A stretch of 62,518 bases of DNA from Rhodobacteraceae bacterium Alg231-04 (GTDB lineage: Bacteria; Pseudomonadota; Alphaproteobacteria; Rhodobacterales; Rhodobacteraceae), in the NCBI GenBank assembly GCA_900143635.1, contig FREY01000016.1:27-62544 (forward strand). The letters run 5' to 3'. Below are positions 7,415-15,927 of this stretch, in pieces. Both the position numbers and the translations under genes were made by a program. The notes under the pieces were generated by a model. The model did not search any database. It was not told the origin of the DNA and was given only the letters and a program-made list of their open reading frames with translations. Positions within the stretch are counted from its first letter, which is position 1, and every line of letters starts with the position of its first letter.

Positions 7415-8713
7415 ATGATGGATCTTGGACCAATCAACGTGAATATCGAGGGCGGCATGAATTATCCCATGCCGTCCCTGATACCTGTCGATCAGCACTT
7501 TGCGCGCAAGCGGCTGGACGACATCGACGCAACAATCAACAGGCAGCTGGAACAGATCAGCGACGAGGATGTCGCCGGAAAGACAATCGCAATCACCGTC
7601 GGCAGCCGCGGCATCATGGGGCTGGTCGAAATCATCCGCTCGCTGGTTTCCGGGCTGCGGGCAAAAGGCGGCCTGCCGTTTATTGTCCCCTCAATGGGCA
7701 GCCACGGCGGCGCCACTGCCGAAGGCCAGATCAAGGTGCTGGCTGGGTACGGCATCACCGAGGAAACAACCGGGGCGCAGATACGCTCGTCAATGGAGGT
7801 GGTCGAAGTGGACCGGCTTCCCGATGGCACGCCGCTCTATACCGACCGCATCGCTTTTGAAGCAGATGCAATCGTCATCGCCAACAAGATCAAGCCTCAT
7901 GCTGACTTCAAAGGGCGCTACGAAAGCGGCTTGGTGAAAATGCTCAGCATCGGACTTGCCAAGCACAAAGGCGCGGTTGCCCTGCATAACCACGGCTTCG
8001 CCCGCTTCCACGATATCCTGCCCAAGGCCGCCGCCTGCCTGCTGGACAGGCTGCCCGTTCTGTTTGGCGTGGCGATTCTGGAAAATGCCTTTGACGATCT
8101 GATGGATATCGAGGTCATTCCCAAAGACCGCATTCTCAGCCGGGAAAAGGAACTGCTGGAGGTCGCCAAGCGATCCATCGGCAGGCTGAAGTTTACCGAC
8201 ATTGATGTGCTGATTGTCGACGAGATCGGCAAGAACATCAGTGGCGAAGGCATGGACCCAAATGTCACCGGCCGCCCCGGATCCCGGCTGCCGGGTTTTG
8301 ACGCGCCGGACATTCAGAAAATCGTGGCTCTGGACGTCACGCCGCAATCGCATGGCAACGGGGTTGGCATTGGCAGCGCAGACATTTCAACCCGCCGGTG
8401 TGTAGAGAAAATCGATCTTGGCGCGATGTACACCAACGCAATTACCGCCACTATCATTGACCCCGCCAAACTGCCGATGGTGCTAAACACAGACCGGGAC
8501 GCGATCTGCGTGGCGCTGAAAACCTGCAATCTGATCACCCCGGAAACAGCCAAGATTGTCAGAATCCGCAATACGCTTGAAATCCATCGGATCTGGGTGT
8601 CCCCGGCGCTGATGGAGCATGTGGAGGCGGCCGATGACCTGTCTGCTGCTGGACCTGCCCAGCCGATGAACTTTGATGCCAAAGGCCGATTACAGCCGCA
8701 GGACGCGCAATAG
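7415..8713 (+). CDS. LarA-like nickel-pincer racemase/epimerase (DUF2088 family)
   Basis: 432 residues. The protein belongs to the lactate racemase superfamily, whose members use the LarBCE-made nickel-pincer nucleotide to invert a 2-hydroxy carbon by hydride transfer. Candidate cofactor and catalytic residues are H97 (GSHGG), H162 (KPHADFKG), K175 (LVKMLSIG) and H184 (KHKGA), in the order expected of LarA His-His-Lys-His sites. It is not a close match to LarA of lactobacilli, and the superfamily includes malate, phenyllactate and sugar-acid members, so the substrate is open. The TRAP genes directly upstream and the divergent larBCE support the assignment. ATG 7415 or 7418 may be the start. 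Confidence 0.85.
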   Translation: MMDLGPINVNIEGGMNYPMPSLIPVDQHFARKRLDDIDATINRQLEQISDEDVAGKTIAITVGSRGIMGLVEIIRSLVSGLRAKGGLPFIVPSMGSHGGATAEGQIKVLAGYGITEETTGAQIRSSMEVVEVDRLPDGTPLYTDRIAFEADAIVIANKIKPHADFKGRYESGLVKMLSIGLAKHKGAVALHNHGFARFHDILPKAAACLLDRLPVLFGVAILENAFDDLMDIEVIPKDRILSREKELLEVAKRSIGRLKFTDIDVLIVDEIGKNISGEGMDPNVTGRPGSRLPGFDAPDIQKIVALDVTPQSHGNGVGIGSADISTRRCVEKIDLGAMYTNAITATIIDPAKLPMVLNTDRDAICVALKTCNLITPETAKIVRIRNTLEIHRIWVSPALMEHVEAADDLSAAGPAQPMNFDAKGRLQPQDAQ

Positions 8714-8729
8714 GCGGTCCCTGCGGCTG
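8693..8729. terminator. Bidirectional terminator between larA-like and mgsA
   Basis: CAGCCGCAGG (8693-8702) pairs with CCTGCGGCTG (8720-8729). The hairpin covers the larA-like stop codon and lies between two convergent operons, so it can serve both. On the minus strand the 3' flank carries no long T run, so termination may be partial or Rho-assisted. Confidence 0.55.
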
Positions 8730-8738
8730 GACCTTCGA

Positions 8739-9140
8739 TTAAAGCAGCCCCTGATGATACCCGGCGGCGATCAGGTTGGCTGTCGCCGGGCTGCAGGCCA
8801 TTGGCAGGTCATAGACCGTTGCCAGCCTTGTCAGGGCTTTCACGTCAACATCGTGCGGCATCGGAGACAGCGGGTCGACAAAGAAGATCAGTGCGGACAG
8901 AGCGCCCTCACAAATCATGGCGCCGATCTGCTGGTCTCCGCCCAGGGGGCCGCTTTTCATCGCTGTGACCGTCAGTTCCGGGTAGCTTTCAAGCAGCATC
9001 CTGCCGGTGGTGCCGGTAGAGACAATCGAGACCTGCCGGAACATCTCCAGGTTATCGCCCACCCAGGATACCAAGGTGTCTTTGCGGTCGTCATGTGCGA
9101 CCAGAGAGATCTGGTGCGTTTTAGCGGATGAAACGGTCAA
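8739..9140 (-). CDS. mgsA: Methylglyoxal synthase
   Basis: 133 residues from a TTG at 9140, chosen because GGAGG lies 6 nt upstream; longer versions would reach deep into the preceding gene. The enzyme turns dihydroxyacetone phosphate into methylglyoxal and phosphate. Family motifs are all present: SLVAHDDRKD (His and Asp near the start), STGTTG, SGPLGGDQQIGAMI with the catalytic Asp, and FFVDPLSPMPHDVDVKALTR. It is the last gene of the long sugar operon and overlaps the cupin gene by 20 bp. Its presence in a sugar-acid operon is unusual; see the findings. Confidence 0.93.
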   Translation of the reverse strand: MTVSSAKTHQISLVAHDDRKDTLVSWVGDNLEMFRQVSIVSTGTTGRMLLESYPELTVTAMKSGPLGGDQQIGAMICEGALSALIFFVDPLSPMPHDVDVKALTRLATVYDLPMACSPATANLIAAGYHQGLL

Positions 9141-9645
9141 CGTAATCCTCCCCAAGGCCGACTTCGGAAAAGTGCTTTCTGCACAGATCAATCTTGGTGA
9201 AAACGTCCTCGTATCCCTGAACCTTGCCCCAAGGGTCGACGTAGCACATCACACCATTCACTTGGAAAAAAGTAATCATCTCCTCAACGCCTTCGGGCAC
9301 CACCAGGGTATGCGTTTCACCAGGAGGTTCAAAAACATAGGACCCTTCTTCTGCGGTCCAGTCATGCTCCAGATAGTGCCAGCGGCCCTTGATCACGAAA
9401 CCATGGACACCCTGCGGGTGGCGATGGCGCGACAGCACGCCGGATTTGCGTACTTTCAGGAGGTTCATCCAGTACCCCTGCGACCGGTTCAGGCAGAGCG
9501 GACGGAACCAGACGTTTTCAGCCTGAGGCACCCACAGCCGATCGTCTTCAGGCACGGCATCAGGGATGACAATTTCATCCAGCGCGTCTTTGGGAAAAGG
9601 CAGCTGATACGGGGTTCTTGGATCTGCTTCTTTCTCAACCGCCAT
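9121..9645 (-). CDS. Cupin-domain protein (dihydroxyacetophenone dioxygenase-like)
   Basis: 174 residues from the ATG at 9645, which has AAAGGAG upstream. A single cupin barrel is visible: HRHPQGVHGFVIKGRWHYLE gives the first metal-binding motif (two His, then Glu by position), and GSYVFEPPGETHTLVV the second. The overall form resembles the 2,4'-dihydroxyacetophenone dioxygenase family, but in this operon a role in sugar-acid chemistry (isomerase or lactone handling) seems more likely. The function is not proven. Confidence 0.75.
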   Translation of the reverse strand: MAVEKEADPRTPYQLPFPKDALDEIVIPDAVPEDDRLWVPQAENVWFRPLCLNRSQGYWMNLLKVRKSGVLSRHRHPQGVHGFVIKGRWHYLEHDWTAEEGSYVFEPPGETHTLVVPEGVEEMITFFQVNGVMCYVDPWGKVQGYEDVFTKIDLCRKHFSEVGLGEDYVDRFIR

Positions 9646-9667
9646 AACGGTCTCCTTTCTGAGCTGG

Positions 9668-10372
9668 TTACATTGCCGAATAGCCGCCATCCACAGGGTA
9701 GACAGAGCCGGTTACAAACCCCGCCTCATCGGACAGCAGCCACTTGACCAGGGTACCGACCTCTTCGGTCTGGCCCCAGCGTTTCATCGGCGTGCGTGAC
9801 AGAATGCCCTGACTGCGCTCAGGCGTCTCCCGGATGCCGCGGGTAATCTCTGTTTCGATCCAGCCCGGCGCGATTGCATTGACGCGGATATTGTCGTCGG
9901 CCCATTTGCCCGCGAGCGCCTTGGTAAGCTGCGCAACGCCGCCTTTCGAAGCCGAATAGGCGGGCACCAGCGGCCCCCCGAAGATGCTCAGCATCGACGC
10001 CGTATTGACGATTGCCCCGCCCGAGGCCTTCAGCAGCGGCTGCGCCGCGAGGCAACAGCGCATGGTGCCGGTGAGGTTGACGTCAATGACCTTCTGAAAG
10101 ACATCGATGTCGTATTCTTCACCACGCATTAGGATGCCTGCGCAGTTCACCAAAGCGTCAAGCTTACCAAGACCGGTAAACAGTCTGGAGACCGCTTCCC
10201 CATCGGTGACATCCAAAAAACGCGTCTCGATTCCGGTGGTGCGGGTGAAATCTGCAACCTCGTCTTCCGACGCGCTTACAGAAATCACATGCCAGCCTGA
10301 TCTTGCCAGTACTGTTGCAACGCCTGCTCCAATACCCCGCGTGCCGCCGGTAATCATAACGGTCTTGGTCAT
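9668..10372 (-). CDS. SDR-family sugar or sugar-acid dehydrogenase
   Basis: 234 residues, classical short-chain dehydrogenase. The cofactor loop is TGGTRGIG near the N-terminus; NCAGI and the catalytic triad Ser (NTASM), Tyr and Lys (YSASK) are in place. Between dgoA and the cupin gene, it probably oxidises or reduces a sugar or aldonate intermediate. A 4-bp overlap with dgoA shows it is in the same transcript. Confidence 0.85.
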   Translation of the reverse strand: MTKTVMITGGTRGIGAGVATVLARSGWHVISVSASEDEVADFTRTTGIETRFLDVTDGEAVSRLFTGLGKLDALVNCAGILMRGEEYDIDVFQKVIDVNLTGTMRCCLAAQPLLKASGGAIVNTASMLSIFGGPLVPAYSASKGGVAQLTKALAGKWADDNIRVNAIAPGWIETEITRGIRETPERSQGILSRTPMKRWGQTEEVGTLVKWLLSDEAGFVTGSVYPVDGGYSAM

Positions 10373-11001
10373 CCCTGCCGCAGCTCCGCATAGGCGGCTA
10401 CGAAGGAACGCGCGCGGTCGGCGATCTCCTCCACCGCATAACTCGGCTTGAACAGGGCAGAGCCGAGGCCGAAGCTGTCGGAGCCCGCACGGTAGTAGTC
10501 GCCCATCGTGTCCGGGGTGATGCCGCCAACTGCTGCGACGACAGCCTGCGGGGGCAAGACAGCCCGCATCGCCGAGATCGCCTTGGGTGGCACCAGTTCA
10601 GCAGGAAAGAACTTCAGCACCGCCGCGCCAAGGCTTAGCGCACCAAAGGCCTCGGTCGGTGTCATCACGCCGGGGCACCATTTGGCGCCGAGCTCGACGG
10701 CATGTTTCCCCACCGCAGGGTTCATGTTCGGAGAGACAATGATCTGCCCGCCGGCTGAAACCACATCGGACACCTGCTGCGTGGTCAGAACCGTGCCGGC
10801 GCCAACCACAGTGTTTTCCCCGTGCCGTTTCGCGATTTTCTCGATTGAGGCAAGCGGGTCAGGCGAATTCAGCGGCACTTCGATGATCCGAAAACCGGCA
10901 TCGACCAGGGCATCGGAGACCGCAATGGCGTTGCCGGGCTCCAGACCGCGCAAGATCGCGATCATCGGGTTTTCTTTTACCGCGTTTTCCCAAAGGCTCA
11001 T
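10369..11001 (-). CDS. dgoA: 2-dehydro-3-deoxy-6-phosphogalactonate aldolase
   Basis: 210 residues, class I KDPG/KDPGal aldolase fold. The enzyme splits 2-keto-3-deoxy-6-phosphogalactonate to pyruvate and glyceraldehyde 3-phosphate. Visible motifs are PMIAILRGL, EVPLNSPDPLASI with the catalytic Glu, GAGTVLT, VSPNMNP and VLKFFPAE with the Schiff-base Lys. The PLNSP form and the adjacent dgoK favour the galactonate enzyme over the gluconate one. It overlaps dgoK by 4 bp. Confidence 0.9.
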   Translation of the reverse strand: MSLWENAVKENPMIAILRGLEPGNAIAVSDALVDAGFRIIEVPLNSPDPLASIEKIAKRHGENTVVGAGTVLTTQQVSDVVSAGGQIIVSPNMNPAVGKHAVELGAKWCPGVMTPTEAFGALSLGAAVLKFFPAELVPPKAISAMRAVLPPQAVVAAVGGITPDTMGDYYRAGSDSFGLGSALFKPSYAVEEIADRARSFVAAYAELRQG

Positions 11002-11918
11002 GATAGCATTCCCGCTGATTGTGCGATTTCAAAATGGCCCTGGGCCACGATATTTTCAGCCGCGCGCGCGCTGCTGAACCCAACCGCGTCCAACGCAATT
11101 TCATACCGGTCGGCAAGGTCGTTGCGGCCGACGATGGTAACGACGTTATCTGGTGCCAAGGCTGAAGTTGCCGCGCCGATCTCGGACCCGATCAGGATGC
11201 CGGAGAGATAGTCCGCGGTCATTTCCTCAGGGATCCGGCCAAACAGAGGCATTGTGCGCACATGAAAAAGATTGTGCAGCAGGCCTGCCCCGGCACGAAG
11301 GCCAGAAGCCACGCCCATCCGGAACCCTTCCTCCTGAAAAGCGGCATCCTTCATCAGAGTGCCCAGGATGGTATGGCCCCGCAGCGCTGCAAAGATCTCG
11401 CCCGTCATATACGTCGCATAGTCGTCGATCCGGGCGTCAGACACGCTGATCCACTTGCTGTGGGTGCCCGGCATCACAAACATGCCAGCTGCAGCGCCAA
11501 GACCCATGGCTCCGACAATCTGCGTTTCTTCGCCGCGCATGACATCCGGCGCACCGTCATGTTCCGTGGTCATGCCGGTCACGAAGTGCACCGCTTTGCC
11601 GCTTGAGGTTTCAAAGCGCACCAGATTGTCCGCCAGCGCTTTGCTGCCCGCAGGCACGGCGACATAGGGGGTCTCCAGCCAGCCGTTGCGGCTGGTTATC
11701 ATGCCCGAAGCAATAACAGGGAGGTCTCCAGCGGTCTTCCAGCGGCCAACGAGGTCATGAAAGACCGCGTCAAAATCGCGGTCTTTCACTTGCATGATCC
11801 CCTGAGGTGCTGAAACACTGTCCAGCACCTGCCCGGTGGACCCAATCAGAAAGGCACGCAGGGACGAGGTGCCCCAGTCAATGCCGATCAGGACCGGCTT
11901 AGATGCGTCCGAATTCAT
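10998..11918 (-). CDS. dgoK: 2-dehydro-3-deoxygalactonokinase
   Basis: 306 residues. It phosphorylates 2-keto-3-deoxygalactonate before aldol cleavage. The N-terminal nucleotide loop IGIDWGTSSLRAFLIG, the SAPQGIMQV stretch and PGTHSKW are characteristic of DgoK. The pair DgoK-DgoA is the lower half of the De Ley-Doudoroff galactose pathway. No DgoD-type dehydratase to supply the substrate is encoded in this window. Its start overlaps the end of the RraA-like gene by 20 bp. Confidence 0.9.
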   Translation of the reverse strand: MNSDASKPVLIGIDWGTSSLRAFLIGSTGQVLDSVSAPQGIMQVKDRDFDAVFHDLVGRWKTAGDLPVIASGMITSRNGWLETPYVAVPAGSKALADNLVRFETSSGKAVHFVTGMTTEHDGAPDVMRGEETQIVGAMGLGAAAGMFVMPGTHSKWISVSDARIDDYATYMTGEIFAALRGHTILGTLMKDAAFQEEGFRMGVASGLRAGAGLLHNLFHVRTMPLFGRIPEEMTADYLSGILIGSEIGAATSALAPDNVVTIVGRNDLADRYEIALDAVGFSSARAAENIVAQGHFEIAQSAGMLS

Positions 11919-12570
11919 TCAGAAGATCCTCAACGGTTTTGCCCTTGGCCACCCATTTGCGGGTTTCCTCTTCACGGTCGGCTTGTTCCTGCGCCAGCTT
12001 CACGACTTCTTCGGCCTTCTCCAGCGGCACAACAGTGACGCCCATCAGGTCAGCAACGATGAAATCACCGGGGTTCACAACCACGCCGCCACACTGGATC
12101 GGGACGTTGATCGACAGCTCTTCCTTGCGGCCCGAGAACATGGTGTGGGTGCCGCGGGGGGTGATGGCACGGGTCCAGATCGGCCAGTTGATGTCTTCCA
12201 GCTCATCCGTGTCACGGCCTGCGCCGTCCACGATCATCGCGCGGATACCGCGGTTCTGTGCCAGACCGCCCATCAGGCCACCGCAGACCGACGTGTTTTC
12301 GTCACCGCCGGCGTCAACAACGATGACATCGCCGGGCTGGCCCATTTCAAGGGCTTTCAGCGGGTCAACCAGATCACCTTTGGACAGCTGCACGGTGATC
12401 GCCTGACCGCAGACCTTGGCTTTGAACGGCGGCTTGATGCCGCTGTCCATCACACCGGTGCGGTACTGAACGTCGGCAAAGATAGCGGTGGCGGAATAGG
12501 CCTGCAGGACCTTGTCGAATTTCTCGAGCAGGTCGGGGCGGCGTTCGAATTCGTTGAATACTTTGAGCAT
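11899..12570 (-). CDS. RraA-like protein (HMG-aldolase/RraA family)
   Basis: 223 residues. The core GGLMGGLAQNRGIRAMIVDG followed by AGRDTDEL is the family's active-site region; the Arg-Asp pair is the one used by 4-hydroxy-4-methyl-2-oxoglutarate aldolases. A C-terminal helical tail (about residues 185-223) is long and charged. In this operon it could be a retro-aldolase, a decarboxylase or an enzyme that takes the place of the missing dehydratase; the sequence does not decide. It lies between dgoK and the 2-hydroxyacid dehydrogenase. Confidence 0.8.
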   Translation of the reverse strand: MLKVFNEFERRPDLLEKFDKVLQAYSATAIFADVQYRTGVMDSGIKPPFKAKVCGQAITVQLSKGDLVDPLKALEMGQPGDVIVVDAGGDENTSVCGGLMGGLAQNRGIRAMIVDGAGRDTDELEDINWPIWTRAITPRGTHTMFSGRKEELSINVPIQCGGVVVNPGDFIVADLMGVTVVPLEKAEEVVKLAQEQADREEETRKWVAKGKTVEDLLNEFGRI

Positions 12571-12586
12571 CTTAGTGTTCCGTTTT

Positions 12587-13615
12587 TTAGGTTGTTAGAG
12601 CCAGATCTTTTCCGTTGACCGGATAGTCTGGTGTTTGTTTGGTGAGCACTTTCGCCACTTGAGTGGCTGCGGTTACACGCGCGGCCTCTATCGACTCTTC
12701 CGAGTAGTAAGCTGCGTGCGGGGTCACCAGCACGCTCGGCAAAGTGAAGATCGGGTTGTCCGCAGGATCCCAGTTGGCACGTTTCGCGGGCTCTTCTTCG
12801 GGATCATCCAACCCGGCTGCCGCAAGATGGCCATCGGTCAGCGCACGATAGAGGGCGGCGTTGTCGACGGTCGGACCGCGGCCGGTGTTGACCAGAATTG
12901 CGCCGGGCTTCATTGCCGCAAATTCCGGATCCGACAGAAAGTGACGCGTCTCGGGCGTCATCGGCGCCTGCATCAGGATGTAATCGCTACGCGCCAGCAG
13001 TTCGGCTTTGCTGATCAGCTCGACACCATGCTTCTTGGCCACCGCTTCCGGCAGGAAGGGATCAAAGGCAATGACATTCACTCCGAATGCCTTGGCACGC
13101 AGGGCAATCGCCTGACCAATCTTGCCAAAGGAGACCACACCCATGGTACGGCCGCGCAAGCGGTAGACCGGCGCGCCGGACTGCCATTTCCAGATGCCCT
13201 GATGGGTGGCCCGGTCGTAATCGGCAATCTTGCGTGCGAGGGTCAGCCAGAGTGTGATAGCGTGATCGGCCACTTCCTCTGTGCAATAGTCCAGCACGTT
13301 GGTGACAAGAATGCCGCGGTCGGTGGCTGTTTTGACGTCTACGATATCAACACCCACACCATAGCGGGCGATCACTTCGCATTTCTCCATGCGCCGGATG
13401 GTTTCACCGCCGATCCGGGCGTACTGGTTCATCATCGCCGCGCAATCCTTAGCAGCCTCAAAGAGGTCCGCCTCGGATTTCGCCTGTAATGCAATGACTT
13501 CTGCACCCACAGCTTCCAATATGGCGCGTTCGATATCAACATTTCCATAATCGTAATCAGTGATCACAACTTTGGGGCGGTCGTGCCGAAAGGGCTGTTT
13601 TTTTGTGTCAGACAT
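12587..13615 (-). CDS. D-isomer-specific 2-hydroxyacid dehydrogenase
   Basis: 342 residues. NAD-binding fold with GVVSFGKIGQAIALRAKAFG near residue 160. Catalytic Arg (NTGRGPTVD), Glu (LDDPEEEP) and His (TPHAAYYSEES) are present. It is related to phosphoglycerate dehydrogenase and CtBP-type proteins and reversibly interconverts a 2-keto and a D-2-hydroxy acid, for instance hydroxypyruvate or a ketoaldonate. It overlaps the VOC gene by 8 bp. Confidence 0.88.
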   Translation of the reverse strand: MSDTKKQPFRHDRPKVVITDYDYGNVDIERAILEAVGAEVIALQAKSEADLFEAAKDCAAMMNQYARIGGETIRRMEKCEVIARYGVGVDIVDVKTATDRGILVTNVLDYCTEEVADHAITLWLTLARKIADYDRATHQGIWKWQSGAPVYRLRGRTMGVVSFGKIGQAIALRAKAFGVNVIAFDPFLPEAVAKKHGVELISKAELLARSDYILMQAPMTPETRHFLSDPEFAAMKPGAILVNTGRGPTVDNAALYRALTDGHLAAAGLDDPEEEPAKRANWDPADNPIFTLPSVLVTPHAAYYSEESIEAARVTAATQVAKVLTKQTPDYPVNGKDLALTT

Positions 13616-14102
13616 AAGCGCCAGCCGAATATGTCAGCTCGTATGAATGGCTGTAGAGTTCAAAGATGTTACCGAAGGGATCCTCCATGTAGACCATGCG
13701 GTAAGGCTTTTCGCCGGGATAATAGTTGCGCACCTTTTCCATGCGCTGCTTGCCACCCAGCTCTTCGATGATTTTCACCCGTCCTTCGACGTCTTCATCC
13801 TGCACACAGAAATGGAACAGGCCGCGGCGCCAGAATTCGAACGGGCGCTCTTCTTCGACGGTGTTGGGGAATTCGAACAGTTCGATACCGACACCATCAC
13901 CCATCGACAGGTGCGCGATGCGGAACGAGCCCCAGCCTTCGCCGAAGACGTCATCACACATCTGGCCGATTGCACTTTCGTCGTGCTTGATCTCGGTCGG
14001 ACCCATGATGACGTACATTCCAAAAGCCTTGGAGTAGAACTCGACAGCCTTTTCCAGGTCAGGAACAGTGATACCGATATGAGAAAATGAAAGCGCAACC
14101 AT
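13608..14102 (-). CDS. VOC-superfamily protein (glyoxalase-fold)
   Basis: 164 residues, two beta-alpha-beta-beta-beta units. Candidate metal ligands are H8 (FSHIGITV), E74 or E77 (GIELFEF), H97 (LFHFCVQ) and E148 (GNIFELYSHS), the His-Glu-His-Glu set of glyoxalase I-type sites. Because the same operon makes methylglyoxal synthase, a glyoxalase-like role is possible, but sequence alone also allows an isomerase, epimerase or dioxygenase. Confidence 0.78.
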   Translation of the reverse strand: MVALSFSHIGITVPDLEKAVEFYSKAFGMYVIMGPTEIKHDESAIGQMCDDVFGEGWGSFRIAHLSMGDGVGIELFEFPNTVEEERPFEFWRRGLFHFCVQDEDVEGRVKIIEELGGKQRMEKVRNYYPGEKPYRMVYMEDPFGNIFELYSHSYELTYSAGAYV

Positions 14103-14126
14103 TTTTGGTCTCCTAGTTTTCGAGTG

Positions 14127-14915
14127 TTACAGAATGCTGCGAATGATCCCGCCTTCGACCCGATAGGCCGCGCCATTCATGGCTGCAGTGGCGGAAACAG
14201 TGAGGATCGTGCGGGCAACTTCGTCCGCCTGCACAAATCTCTGGATCAGTGAAGTCGGCTCATCCGATGTGAAGTAGTTCTGGATGATGTCTTCCATGGG
14301 CATGCCTTTTTGCTCGGCGAGTCCCTCGAAGTACGTCTCAACACCTTCGGTCCAAGTCGGACCGGGCAATACGGAATTGACCCGAACGCCCGTGCCCTTG
14401 GTCAACTCCGCCAGGCCGCGTGTCAGGCCCAGCATCGCGGTTTTGGTCACCGAGTAATGTACCATCTGGGGCAACGGCTTCACGCCAGCTTCGCTTGCCA
14501 GATTCACGATGGACCCGGTGCCACGCGCCAGCATCTTGGGCAGGATCACCCGGCTGACCCGTACCGCGCTCAACACATTGACGTCGAAGTAGGTAAACCA
14601 GTCCTCGTCCGTCAGATCCTCAAACGCTTTGACTGAGAAAATGCCGACGTTGTTGACCAGAACATCGACGTCGCCATAGCTATGGGCAAAATCACAAAGC
14701 GCCAGAGCATCTTCCGGCTTGGTCAGGTCCCCGGCTACGCCAGCCACCTCCCCCAGAGTGGAAAGATCCGCGACACAGCTTTCCACTTCGGAATTGGTGA
14801 GCGCATGAACGATTACGCGCGCGCCTTCCTCAAGGTAGGATTTCGCTGTCGCCTTACCGATCCCTGATCCCGAACCGGTGACCAGCACCAGTTTTCCTTT
14901 TAGCCCCAAATCCAT
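14127..14915 (-). CDS. SDR-family dehydrogenase
   Basis: 262 residues, classical SDR. TGSGSGIGKATAKSYL is the cofactor loop and NNVGIFS the structural Asn motif; NLASEAG and YSVTK give the catalytic Ser, Tyr and Lys. It follows directly on the ABC permease gene (1 bp gap), so a first-step dehydrogenase acting on the imported sugar and feeding the lactonase is the simplest reading. That role is inferred. Confidence 0.85.
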   Translation of the reverse strand: MDLGLKGKLVLVTGSGSGIGKATAKSYLEEGARVIVHALTNSEVESCVADLSTLGEVAGVAGDLTKPEDALALCDFAHSYGDVDVLVNNVGIFSVKAFEDLTDEDWFTYFDVNVLSAVRVSRVILPKMLARGTGSIVNLASEAGVKPLPQMVHYSVTKTAMLGLTRGLAELTKGTGVRVNSVLPGPTWTEGVETYFEGLAEQKGMPMEDIIQNYFTSDEPTSLIQRFVQADEVARTILTVSATAAMNGAAYRVEGGIIRSIL

Positions 14916-14916
14916 C

Positions 14917-15927
14917 CTATTGCTCCTTCACAGTTGCAGCTTTGCCACCGGCCGAAGAAGACGCAGACCGACCAAAGATCTTGGCTAGAAGAATGGAGAT
15001 TTCAGCGCGCCACATGTCGATGCCAACGGCCAGCAGGATGATCCCGCCCAGGACGATATTCTGAACAGACGAAGGGGCTGCGTTCAGGTTCAGGCCGTTT
15101 TGCACAATCACGATCGTCATTGCGCCCATCAGCGTGGCCAGAATATTACCGCGGCCTCCCGCCAGGCTGGCGCCACCGACAACTGCCGCAGCAATGGCTT
15201 GCAGTTCCAGGGTCTGCCCGTAGTTTGGCGAACCCGAGTTAAGGCGGGCGGACATCAGTATAGCGCCAACAGCCGTCATGAAACCGGCAATCAAAAAGGT
15301 CAGCGCCTGAACTTTGCGTACATTAATACCGGTCAGAACTGCCGCTGCAGGGTTGCCGCCAACGGCATAAATCTCGCGACCCAGCTTGGTGAAGTTCATC
15401 ATGAACGACGCCAGCGCATAGAAAATCACCAGATAATAGAAGGGCAGCGGTACACCAAGAAACTTGCCGTAGAACAGCGGTTCCAGGTTCGGATCCAGAG
15501 AGAAGATCGGCGACCCATTGTTGAACGTCAGTGCGATGCCGCGGAATGCAATCAGAGCGGCAAGTGTTGTGATAAACGAAGGAATTCGCCCGTAGGACGT
15601 TATCAGTCCCAGCACCAAACCCAGAACAGCCCCGGCAAGCAGGATCAGCGGAATGGCGACGGTGAGCGGCAACCCTGCAAATTTCAGCAGCTGGGCCAGG
15701 ATCATCGTCAGTAACGCGACCATGGAGCCGGAACTAAGATCAATGCCGGCTGCGAAGATCACGATGGTAGAACCGATCGCAATCAGCGCGACAATGCTGA
15801 CTTGGAGCGACAAGTTGGATAGATTTCCAGGGTTGAGGAACCGGTCAGTTGTCAGTGCAACGACCAGTGCCACGATCACCATCGCCGCAAAGGGTCCGAT
15901 GAGTTGAGAGTCAAAGATGCGTTTCAT
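14917..15927 (-). CDS. Sugar ABC transporter permease (RbsC-like)
   Basis: 336 residues with about ten hydrophobic segments. The CUT2 permease hallmarks IDLSSGSMVALLTM and AIAAAVVGGASLAGGRGN are present. It forms the membrane channel, probably as a homodimer, with the ATPase encoded just upstream (4-bp overlap). Confidence 0.92.
   Translation of the reverse strand: MKRIFDSQLIGPFAAMVIVALVVALTTDRFLNPGNLSNLSLQVSIVALIAIGSTIVIFAAGIDLSSGSMVALLTMILAQLLKFAGLPLTVAIPLILLAGAVLGLVLGLITSYGRIPSFITTLAALIAFRGIALTFNNGSPIFSLDPNLEPLFYGKFLGVPLPFYYLVIFYALASFMMNFTKLGREIYAVGGNPAAAVLTGINVRKVQALTFLIAGFMTAVGAILMSARLNSGSPNYGQTLELQAIAAAVVGGASLAGGRGNILATLMGAMTIVIVQNGLNLNAAPSSVQNIVLGGIILLAVGIDMWRAEISILLAKIFGRSASSSAGGKAATVKEQ

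Noticed and set aside
8739-9191. A 150-residue version of methylglyoxal synthase starting at 9191
   Set aside because: The extra 17 residues do not resemble the family, reach 70 bp into the cupin gene and lack a ribosome site, while TTG at 9140 has one.
12635-13489. 284-codon plus-strand frame
   Set aside because: It lies antisense to the 2-hydroxyacid dehydrogenase gene, whose motifs are complete; composition is that of a shadow.
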